A DNA stretch of 64,000 bases from NCBI RefSeq assembly GCF_020991475.1, contig NZ_JAJMPA010000001.1, positions 62,001-126,000 on the forward strand, given 5' to 3'. This DNA is from Pedobacter sp. MC2016-14 (GTDB taxonomy: Bacteria; Bacteroidota; Bacteroidia; Sphingobacteriales; Sphingobacteriaceae). Below are positions 25,707 through 33,757 of this stretch, in pieces (the first letter of the stretch is position 1; each line of letters opens with the position of its first letter). The notes below the pieces were generated by a model. That model did not search any database and was not told the DNA's origin. It saw only the letters and a list, made by a program, of their open reading frames with translations. The position numbers and the translations under genes are program-made.

Positions 25707-27626
25707 TTACCAGCCTATATTTTGAACTAAGTTTCGGTTAGTAGTAATGGAAAAATCTCTTATCGGAAAGAAGTAGTCTTTCAATCCAAAACGCTGATCA
25801 AAAATGAATTTCTTGCGATAATAAAAAGCGGCAGTGGATTGTTCTATGTCCCATCCCTGAATTGGCTTTCTATATTCCACAATATTTCTCTTCCACCGCC
25901 TTAGGTCCCAAAAACGCGCACCTTCAAATGCCAGCTCAATCATCGTTTCTTGCTGAATGATCTCTTGCATCCCATTCTTACTTTCAAATTTGCCTGGATT
26001 ATTTGAGTAATTCGTCCAGGATTCCCGCACTGTTTTTAAACCAGCACGTTCACGAACCAAGTTAATGTATTCATGAACTTCTGCACCAGGACCACCTTGC
26101 TCATTTAGCGCCTCAGCATACATCAAATATAATTGAGGAAGGCGAATTAAGGGCCAGGGATAAGCTGTTACGGTGTAATCGGAAACTCCCGAATTTTGTA
26201 CATTCTGATAATGTACATATTTCTTAATAAAATAACCAGTTATCGATCCATAATCGGGCTTCGATTTCCCGTTAAGCTGGCCTTTTTTAGCCTGTACAAA
26301 ATATGTCCCTGACGGAATTGCATCATTGTAATATCCTTGCCCATACCAAACACCACCGTCAAAACCCAGGTCAGCATAAAAGCGTGGCTCCCTATCAAAA
26401 TTTGATCCCGCTGTTTCGTAATCTAGTCTGATATATCGCTGATCTGCAGCTGAGCCCACCCGTGTAGGGGTCAGTGCTGCATTCCATGCATTGTCTTCCG
26501 TTATTGGAACTCCATTTTTGGTATAAAACATATCCGCGATCTTTAATGGAGGTGCTAATTCATACCCTATAGTAGGGTTTTCCTGATAAAGTGGGTTTAC
26601 ATTTGGAGTCGCCATTCTCTGCGTTGTATTGTTAACGCTTTGTGTATTTGCCCAAATGACCTCGCTATTCCATCGCTCTGTAAAGGCCAGTCTTAAACTA
26701 AGTTGCGTCTTAATTTCTTCAGTAAGCACAAATACCGACACAGATGGATTGTACTTATACAATTTGTGACCTGCAGCATGGCATACCTCAATTGCCTGCT
26801 TGCAGGCTACAACTGCCGAATCCCATTTTACTGTTGAAAATTGCTGGTTAAATAGCTGCGTACCATCACGATTTCTTAAAGTTGCCTGATCTGTATTTCC
26901 ATTAAATAACGGACTCGCAGCAGTAACCATTACTTTAGCTTTTAAAGCATAGACTATAGGCTTTGTGATGCGTCCAAGCATTTTTGCCGGATCAACAACA
27001 TTGGGCGGCAGGTCATCTTTAGCCTCGTCCAACAGTTGCTTGATGTATGCAAAACATTCATCTACCGGGGCCCTTGCGATTTTCACATCGGCGATACTGA
27101 TATCGGCAGACAAATTTTCTCTGATCAATGGAATCGGACCGTACATACGTACCAGATAAAAATGGTAGTACGCTTTAAGAAACTTCACTTCTGCAATCCA
27201 TTCTTTACGCTCCTGTTCTCCGAGGTCGGGAACTGAACCTATCCTTTCTAAAAATATATTGCAATCTCTAAGCCCTTTATAAAGATTGACCCACATACCT
27301 TCTCCAATTGGATTTACCGTAGACTGAAGTCCGAGCGCGAGGTTAAATACCCCATGACTAAAGTTGGGTTTTGGAGAGTTGTTGATTGCCCAAATTTCAT
27401 CCCCGCCAAGTAGTGCAGGATCCTGTTCCAGGTTACCATCTTTTGGCATGTAAGAATAACAGGTATATAAAAATTTTTCCGCCTCCGAGCGCATAGTAAA
27501 TGCATTATCGATGGTTGCAAGGCTATCCGGGACTATATCCAGGTAATCCTTACAAGACGAAAATATCGAGACGAAAATTAAAATGGCTAGTCTTACACAC
27601 CAGTTTGTATTTTTAGAATATTTCAT
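25707..27626 (-). CDS. RagB/SusD-family outer-membrane nutrient-binding lipoprotein (second pair)
   Basis: A 639-residue SusD-type lipoprotein with the lipobox cysteine at Cys25 (IFSSC) followed by KDYLDIVPD. Helical TPR-like segments form the SusC-facing scaffold, with the typical C-terminal signature (FEGARFWDLRRWKRN and a final FSITTNRNLVQNIGW). Together with the SusC partner 19 bases upstream it forms the lid and barrel of a TonB-dependent oligosaccharide importer. It differs strongly in sequence from the other SusD of the window (38822-40465), so the two pairs probably take up different products. Confidence 0.95.
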   Translation of the reverse strand: MKYSKNTNWCVRLAILIFVSIFSSCKDYLDIVPDSLATIDNAFTMRSEAEKFLYTCYSYMPKDGNLEQDPALLGGDEIWAINNSPKPNFSHGVFNLALGLQSTVNPIGEGMWVNLYKGLRDCNIFLERIGSVPDLGEQERKEWIAEVKFLKAYYHFYLVRMYGPIPLIRENLSADISIADVKIARAPVDECFAYIKQLLDEAKDDLPPNVVDPAKMLGRITKPIVYALKAKVMVTAASPLFNGNTDQATLRNRDGTQLFNQQFSTVKWDSAVVACKQAIEVCHAAGHKLYKYNPSVSVFVLTEEIKTQLSLRLAFTERWNSEVIWANTQSVNNTTQRMATPNVNPLYQENPTIGYELAPPLKIADMFYTKNGVPITEDNAWNAALTPTRVGSAADQRYIRLDYETAGSNFDREPRFYADLGFDGGVWYGQGYYNDAIPSGTYFVQAKKGQLNGKSKPDYGSITGYFIKKYVHYQNVQNSGVSDYTVTAYPWPLIRLPQLYLMYAEALNEQGGPGAEVHEYINLVRERAGLKTVRESWTNYSNNPGKFESKNGMQEIIQQETMIELAFEGARFWDLRRWKRNIVEYRKPIQGWDIEQSTAAFYYRKKFIFDQRFGLKDYFFPIRDFSITTNRNLVQNIGW

Positions 27627-27645
27627 ATCTAATGTTTTAAATCAA

Positions 27646-30600
27646 TTAAAAGGTGAGGTTTAAACCGAAATTAAAAACCTTTTGCAGTGGATAACCCAGT
27701 CCATTACCAGCCATTTCCGAATCCCAAATTTTAAACTTACTTAACATTAGCAAGTTTGTCCCACTCATGTATAACCTTAAATTTGAAGCCTTTATACGAT
27801 CAAGTAAACTTTTAGAAAAGGTATATCCAAATTCAACTTGCTTAAGGCGTAAGAAAGCAGCATTCCTCATAAACCAGGTACTTGGCTGGATATTATTGGC
27901 ATTTACAGAAGTACTGAGCCTGGGCAAAGTTGCATAGAGATTGCGGTTTTCTTCTGACCAATAACTATCTGCATACGCTTGCAATAACTGGTTTGTGTAT
28001 TGAGTGGTAGCAGTAGACTCTGTGGTATTTGGATAAACGTATGGCACGAAGGGTGAAGTAGCTGCTGGGTTGATCCAAAAAGACTGATTTGCAGATCCCT
28101 GTGCAAAAGCAGAGATGTCAAATTTCTTGTAACTTAAGGAAAAGCCAAAACCATAAATCACTTCTGGTAACGTAGGATTTCCAATCGGAACAATATCTGC
28201 CTGATTAATGATACCATCTCCGTTTACATCAGTATATTTAATATCGCCTCCCAATACAGCAGAACCGAAATCCTGTTTAGGTGAATTAGCAGCTTCCTGA
28301 TCATCAACAAAAAGGCGCTCAGCGATATACCCATAATATTGGTTAATGGAACTTCCTACTCTATACCTTCCCGGTTCCGAATAGTTGGGCTCCTCAAATA
28401 CACTATATCTGCTTTTAGCATAAGTAAGGTTACCACGTACTGAAAACCAGAGGTTTTTAGACCAGGCATGCTGAAAATCCAATGATAGGTCTATCCCTTT
28501 TCCCGATGCCTTACCAACATTAGATCTTTGAATGGACGCAAAGCCAACAGTATTTGGTATATCTGTCCGTGCCATTAATATGTTATCGCGTTTCTCTGTA
28601 TAATACTCAGCAACTAAATTGGCTTTACCATACAAACTCAATTCCATAGCTACGTTTTGCTTCGCTGCCCGTTCCCAGGTTATCAATGAGTTTTCATATC
28701 GTTGTATAGATACACCATTCTTTATTTCATTCAAGTCCCGACCAAAAACTGCCGCCCGGCTTGGATCTGACAAAGTAACTCTTGAAAGATAGAAAAATCT
28801 ATCGTTAGCATCCCCAATTTGGTCGTTCCCTACCAAACCATAGGTATATCGAAATCTTAAATTGCTAATTACTGATTTAAGTGGTTCAAAGAATTTCTCA
28901 TTAGATACACTCCACGCTAGCCCGGCAGAAGGAAAAAAGCCAAAGCGGTTATTCTCTGCAAATTTCTCTGTACCATTATACCCGAAGTTAAATTCAGCAA
29001 AATATCTTTTGTCGTAAGCATAAGTGGCACGCCCCGAAACACCAATGTTTCTGAAGGGAAGTGAAAGCATAATATCATTACTGGATTCTGAATTTAAGGC
29101 TTCTCTATTAATCATAACCAATACACCGCCAACATCATGCTTTGAAGCAAAAGTTCGGTTGTAATTAATCGCCGACTCAAGATAGAAAGTGGAATACAAT
29201 TTTTTATCTCCCGGTAAAAAGTCAAGGTATTCCCTTCCATTATCATTTGTCTTAGATACGACATATTGATTTGTTAGCGGATCATAACCCGCTAACTGAT
29301 ACCAAAAAGGTGCATAAGCCCTTTTATAATTGAACAATGAAGTTCTGCCAAGGTTAAGCATTGCCCTTGCAGAAAGACCTTGGGTAATTCCATTTAAGCC
29401 TTGTTTTATTTCAAACTGGGCCATCATTTGGGACCTGCTTTCATCTCTGTATCCTTTTACCATATCGGCATATGGATTTAGGAAAGTATTGTTGCCATAG
29501 TTACCAAACATAATGTGCTTGACAAACTTGTGTGCTTCATCTACAGGATAAAATGCAGGAAACCGAACAGGGTTACTGCGCATTACTTTTCTGTACATAT
29601 CCGTACCGCTGTCAAGCGGTCCATTATAATCATCAAAGTTTCCGCTCAAACGCACAATTAGCTCGGTAGATTTGGTGAGGTCAACATTTACATTGGTACG
29701 TAAAGTATAGCTTTTCAAATTGATGTTGTTGTTGAAATTATTCTTTCCGTCAACTTTCAAAACACCATTGTCCTTATTGAATCCTCCAGAAACATAATAT
29801 CTGGCTACCGTTCCCCCGCCGTTTACATTTAAATAGTAACGCTGGTTCATGGCGTAGTCCTTAAAGAGCATTTTCCGCCAGTCATTTGCCGGATAAACCA
29901 AAGGGTTCGTTCCTTTTTCTGTATTTTCTATTTGATCAGGAAGGTAAAGTGCTGCAGCACCAGGATTTCTGGTCAATACTGCTTCGTTTGCAAGTTTCAT
30001 ATACGTTACAGGATCGGCAAGTTCCACATTTTGCGTGGCCATGGAAGCAGAATTCTCCGCCCTGATAGATATTTTTGCCTGACCCGCAACACCTTGTTTG
30101 GTGGTAACTAAAATTACTCCATTTGCTCCACGTGCACCATATAAAGCCGTTGCTGTGGCATCTTTCATGATTGAAAATGTTGCAATGTCATCTGTTTGCA
30201 AACGAGCTAAATCTGTTGAAGTCAGCTCAATTCCATCAATCAAGATCAGAGGCTTGTTATTTGTTCCGAAAGTTGTAACCCCCCTTACAAAGAAATCAGC
30301 ATTGTCTGCTCCGGGCTCACCGCTTCTTTGGTAAGAAATAATTCCAGCTACCCTCCCTGCTAGTGCGGTGGTAAGATTACTTGATGGAACTCTTAAATCA
30401 CCTGGTCTCACTGTAGTAATTGACCCAATTACACTCTCTTTTTTTTGCGTACCAAAAGCAACAACAGCAACTTCATCGAGTGCATTTTTAGGATTAGGGA
30501 GTAATTTTACATCAAGTACTTTTCGTTCTCCAACTGTAATCCGCTGATTAATGTATCCTATATAGGAGACGATAAGGACTTCAGCATTGGTATTGATTTG

Positions 30601-30849
30601 GATGGTGTATTTACCCTCGCCATTGGTAACAGCACCTCGCTCTTTTCCTTCTACTTTAATAGTAGCTCCAGGAAGTGAAACTCCTGTTTCATCATAGATA
30701 GTACCTGTTAATACCCTCTGCTGATTTGATTTTGTAATGGTCAATAGTTTTTTCTCGTTGGGGGCTACAGGCATCTTTGCTTTACCTGCAAATACAAAAT
30801 ATGTATTACAGAGAATAGCGTACGCAAGTAGCGCAAGTACTTTTTTCAT
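27646..30849 (-). CDS. SusC/RagA-family TonB-linked outer-membrane importer (second pair)
   Basis: A 1067-residue outer-membrane protein with a signal peptide (about 1-21). A CarboxypepD_reg-like domain (about 45-130; TGTIYDETGVSLPGATIKVE) follows, then a plug (about 135-245; RVAGIISYQRSGEPG, FSIMKDATATALYGARGANG) and a 22-strand TonB-dependent barrel to the end. There is no N-terminal STN domain, so it is not expected to signal through an anti-sigma factor. The 119-base gap upstream, after the DUF2264 gene, holds neither a consensus -7 element nor a terminator, so read-through from the upstream set is likely. Confidence 0.95.
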   Translation of the reverse strand: MKKVLALLAYAILCNTYFVFAGKAKMPVAPNEKKLLTITKSNQQRVLTGTIYDETGVSLPGATIKVEGKERGAVTNGEGKYTIQINTNAEVLIVSYIGYINQRITVGERKVLDVKLLPNPKNALDEVAVVAFGTQKKESVIGSITTVRPGDLRVPSSNLTTALAGRVAGIISYQRSGEPGADNADFFVRGVTTFGTNNKPLILIDGIELTSTDLARLQTDDIATFSIMKDATATALYGARGANGVILVTTKQGVAGQAKISIRAENSASMATQNVELADPVTYMKLANEAVLTRNPGAAALYLPDQIENTEKGTNPLVYPANDWRKMLFKDYAMNQRYYLNVNGGGTVARYYVSGGFNKDNGVLKVDGKNNFNNNINLKSYTLRTNVNVDLTKSTELIVRLSGNFDDYNGPLDSGTDMYRKVMRSNPVRFPAFYPVDEAHKFVKHIMFGNYGNNTFLNPYADMVKGYRDESRSQMMAQFEIKQGLNGITQGLSARAMLNLGRTSLFNYKRAYAPFWYQLAGYDPLTNQYVVSKTNDNGREYLDFLPGDKKLYSTFYLESAINYNRTFASKHDVGGVLVMINREALNSESSNDIMLSLPFRNIGVSGRATYAYDKRYFAEFNFGYNGTEKFAENNRFGFFPSAGLAWSVSNEKFFEPLKSVISNLRFRYTYGLVGNDQIGDANDRFFYLSRVTLSDPSRAAVFGRDLNEIKNGVSIQRYENSLITWERAAKQNVAMELSLYGKANLVAEYYTEKRDNILMARTDIPNTVGFASIQRSNVGKASGKGIDLSLDFQHAWSKNLWFSVRGNLTYAKSRYSVFEEPNYSEPGRYRVGSSINQYYGYIAERLFVDDQEAANSPKQDFGSAVLGGDIKYTDVNGDGIINQADIVPIGNPTLPEVIYGFGFSLSYKKFDISAFAQGSANQSFWINPAATSPFVPYVYPNTTESTATTQYTNQLLQAYADSYWSEENRNLYATLPRLSTSVNANNIQPSTWFMRNAAFLRLKQVEFGYTFSKSLLDRIKASNLRLYMSGTNLLMLSKFKIWDSEMAGNGLGYPLQKVFNFGLNLTF

Positions 30850-30968
30850 ACTTTAAGTTTGTTTAGGTGTGAATGGTTTGGTTTGAAATCCTGATGGTTA
30901 GTCCGGATGTGTAGTTTAATAGCTGTTTATCTCATAGGCCTATCCTCCACATAGGTAGTTTTAAAAAT
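30850..30968. other. 119-base gap inside the minus-strand gene run, without a visible promoter or terminator
   Basis: I looked for TAnnTTTG elements, the 20-bp palindrome and intrinsic terminators on both strands and found none. Only a short palindrome (ATAGGCCTAT) and an imperfect 5-bp stem are seen. The two polysaccharide gene sets are therefore probably joined in one transcript. Confidence 0.5.
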
Positions 30969-32225
30969 TTATAAACTTGCTGCAGCATGATCTGCAGGCA
31001 TATTAATGCCGTTCCACAACTTCCTGGCCGTCCAGTCGGCCGGGGCGTTACTCCAAAAAGGGTCTTCTTTTGGCAAGCCTAAAGCGAGTAATCCTGTACT
31101 ACAGAGGTATAAGCTACCTGTTGAGATATAAGATTCGCCCATATCTATCTGATGCCCACAAAACCCGATGGTAAGCCAGCCATTGGCATCAAAAGTGCCT
31201 GGTGCCTCAATCATTCTTTTAATCACCAATGTTAAAGCTTCCCTTACCTGAGCAGGCTTAATTTCTGGGGGTAGCATTTTTAACAAAGCAATCTGACATA
31301 AGCCCTGCATGGCACCGAAACGGTATGCAAGCGACCGACCTGTTGGTGGAAATGTTCCCTCCGGAGAGATTAACCTTTCCTGAATGGCCGCATAACGCAC
31401 AGCCCGTTCTTGCACCAATGCATAAAAAGCTTTGTTTTCTTTCCCGCTCTCTAACATCACTCCTGCTATGTCCATCATCATGGGCTGTATTACAAAACTA
31501 TTGTAGTAATCAAAATGAAAGGCAGGGCCATCACCATAAATACCATCCCCTTTGTACCACTCAAAATGTTTTTTAATGCCATAATCCAATCTTACCACAT
31601 CATATTCCTCGCCAATTTTTAGAAAAAAAGCTTCAATCATGCCCATAAAAAGCAACCAGTTGTTGTAAGTGGGTTTAATTACACGTGTAGATTTCAAAGC
31701 TTTAATAAGGTTTGCCTTAACTTCGGCGCTTAAAGGCTCCCAAAGCTGTTTTGGCGCACGGATTAAAGCCTGAGCTAAAAAGGAAGCATCTACCAATGCC
31801 TGCTCATACTTTTGAGCTGTAAACTGCATATAGTCTGGCGATGCCGGATTAACGGCATGCGCCAGACATTTATGGCTGAGACTAATATATTTTGCCCTTA
31901 ATTTCCCTTCTTCCGTGTCATCAGCGCCCAGTTCAAGCCAGGGTGCAATGCCGGCCATCAACCTTCCAAATGCCTCCAGATACGTCACCTTACTTCTATC
32001 CAACGTACTCGTTGGGTTAACTTCCACCGGCATATTCGCTTTAAGCTTTCCTTCACTTAAATTCAATAGTACCGGATCTGCTATTTTAGTAAGTACCCGA
32101 ATCCAGTACTTCCTGCTGTCAGTTTTCTTTTCTATTGAAACTGCAGGCGAAGCAGCTACTGATTTTAGGTTGATGCCTGATGCTGCCGCAAGGGGTAGAA
32201 GAGATAAAAAGTGGCGTCTAAACAT
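30969..32225 (-). CDS. DUF2264 family protein, probable exported glycan enzyme
   Basis: A 418-residue protein with a likely signal peptide (about 1-25, MFRRHFLSLLPLAAA...). Its body matches DUF2264: SRKYWIRVLTKIADPVLLNL at the start, AFGRLMAGIAPWLELG, NNWLLFMGMIEAFFLKIGEEYD, and a YGDGPAFHFDYYNSFVIQPM block. The helical (alpha/alpha)6-type pattern and conserved aromatic/acidic residues resemble glycan lyases and hydrolases that act on unsaturated or uronic sugars, but no activity is firmly established to my knowledge. It lies 5 bases after the GH28 gene and belongs to the same operon as GH78 and GH3, which supports a role in pectin-type glycan breakdown. Confidence 0.85.
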   Translation of the reverse strand: MFRRHFLSLLPLAAASGINLKSVAASPAVSIEKKTDSRKYWIRVLTKIADPVLLNLSEGKLKANMPVEVNPTSTLDRSKVTYLEAFGRLMAGIAPWLELGADDTEEGKLRAKYISLSHKCLAHAVNPASPDYMQFTAQKYEQALVDASFLAQALIRAPKQLWEPLSAEVKANLIKALKSTRVIKPTYNNWLLFMGMIEAFFLKIGEEYDVVRLDYGIKKHFEWYKGDGIYGDGPAFHFDYYNSFVIQPMMMDIAGVMLESGKENKAFYALVQERAVRYAAIQERLISPEGTFPPTGRSLAYRFGAMQGLCQIALLKMLPPEIKPAQVREALTLVIKRMIEAPGTFDANGWLTIGFCGHQIDMGESYISTGSLYLCSTGLLALGLPKEDPFWSNAPADWTARKLWNGINMPADHAAASL

Positions 32226-32230
32226 GAGCT

Positions 32231-33754
32231 TTATTTAAGGGTGTAAACAGTAGCTTTGCCTGGTAAAGGTGTTTTTAAGTTCTTAATGGAAGAGCCGCTC
32301 ACCTGGTGTAAAATCACTGCCTCAGAAGAAATTACAGCGGGCACATTAACTTTATCCATCACCAGGCCTTTCACATCACTAAAAACAAATGGTGCCCTGA
32401 AATCTGGCTGTACATATTTGAAGTTGGAGTTTTTAATGGAAATGTTTTCTGCATGACGGGCATATAAGCCCCAGGCAGGCAGTTCACCAAACATTACGTA
32501 TTCAGGATAGTCACTTGCCCTTTCATCAATTTTAGGAATAGAATCCAAAGAAACATATGCTTTCTTTTTGTCGGCTGCACCCGCAGTAACAATGTTGATG
32601 TTTTCAAGAGATACATTTTGCACCGGATGACCAGGTAAGCCCACAATAATAACAGGCATCAAATTGTGGGGAAAGATATCTTCTTCTGGCGGACCTGCAA
32701 TGCCGTAGCCCTCATCTGGTTTACCGGCAGGAATTTCTACATTCACGTTTTTAATGGAAATTCTCCTGATGATTCCAGGAGGAACTGTTGTTTTGCGGTG
32801 CCCTAAACGAATGAAAACTCCGCCACCTGAATTTTTAGCCGTAATGTTAGACACTTCAACATCTTCCATGATACCTCCATCTACAATTTCCAGTGCCACA
32901 GCTGTACGGTAGGTATTGTAAACAAAAATATTATTCACTTTAATTTTCTTAAAACCACCGAGAGAGGCGGTGCCGAATTTTACTGCACTTGCACTGGAGC
33001 GTATTTTACAATCCTGGATAACGATGTTTTCACAAGCACTTGAAGCATCACTGGATTTAAGGCAAATGCCATCATCCGCAGCATCAACATCGCAATTTTT
33101 AACCACTACATTCTGGCAATCTACAATGTCAAAACCATCGTTATTCCAATACGCGGTGCTACGTACTTTTACACTATCAAACACCATATCGGTACATAAA
33201 TTGTATGTTTGCACCCAACAGGCCGCATTCTTTAGGGTTACATCCTTAACCAGAATCTTGTTGCAGCGCTGTAACTCAATCAGCTGAGGTCTGAAGGTTT
33301 CATTCGGTCTTCTCAATACCAGCGGATCTTTGATAGCTCCATTTTTTACCAGTTTAAGAATACTCATAGCCAAATCATGCCCCTGCCCGTCAATTGATCC
33401 TTTCCCTGTAATGGAAATGTTATTTTGCTTGTCGGCAATTAACAGCGCATACCACCTGTCATTGCGTTCATAATCAGCTAAACTGGCGCTACCCAACAAC
33501 ACAGCATTGGGCTCAAGGTTCAGTTCAACGCCCGACTTTAAATGAACAGTGCCGGTTAAAAATGATCCGGCCGGGACAACGACCTTTCCTCCTCCTTTGG
33601 CGCTTGCCGCATCAACGGCCTTCTGAATGGCTTGCGTGTTCATGGTTTTGCCATCACCTATGGCACCATAATCTTTGATATTGTATAACTGAGCTGAGGT
33701 ATTTAAACCTGCTACCAGTAATAGAAAACATAAAACGGTTCTTAATTTCATCAT
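32231..33754 (-). CDS. Glycoside hydrolase family 28 (polygalacturonase-like)
   Basis: A 507-residue exported right-handed beta-helix enzyme with a signal peptide (about 1-21). It opens with YNIKDYGAIGDGKTMNTQAI, the classical GH28/pectate-lyase-fold start. The GH28 catalytic region is present as NNDGFDI followed by AADDGICLKS, giving the catalytic aspartates. At the place of the usual GHG motif it has VKFGT, and no RIK motif is obvious, so it is a divergent member. Substrates in the family include polygalacturonan, rhamnogalacturonan and xylogalacturonan. It lies 3 bases after the GH78 gene; the pair suggests alternating removal of galacturonic acid and rhamnose. Confidence 0.88.
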   Translation of the reverse strand: MMKLRTVLCFLLLVAGLNTSAQLYNIKDYGAIGDGKTMNTQAIQKAVDAASAKGGGKVVVPAGSFLTGTVHLKSGVELNLEPNAVLLGSASLADYERNDRWYALLIADKQNNISITGKGSIDGQGHDLAMSILKLVKNGAIKDPLVLRRPNETFRPQLIELQRCNKILVKDVTLKNAACWVQTYNLCTDMVFDSVKVRSTAYWNNDGFDIVDCQNVVVKNCDVDAADDGICLKSSDASSACENIVIQDCKIRSSASAVKFGTASLGGFKKIKVNNIFVYNTYRTAVALEIVDGGIMEDVEVSNITAKNSGGGVFIRLGHRKTTVPPGIIRRISIKNVNVEIPAGKPDEGYGIAGPPEEDIFPHNLMPVIIVGLPGHPVQNVSLENINIVTAGAADKKKAYVSLDSIPKIDERASDYPEYVMFGELPAWGLYARHAENISIKNSNFKYVQPDFRAPFVFSDVKGLVMDKVNVPAVISSEAVILHQVSGSSIKNLKTPLPGKATVYTLK

Positions 33755-33757
33755 TGC

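Noticed and set aside
30850..30968. A CCGG-centred sequence (GTCCGGAT) as a further operator before the second SusC gene
   Set aside because: It agrees with the 20-bp palindrome at too few positions and lacks the TGTG/CACA arms.
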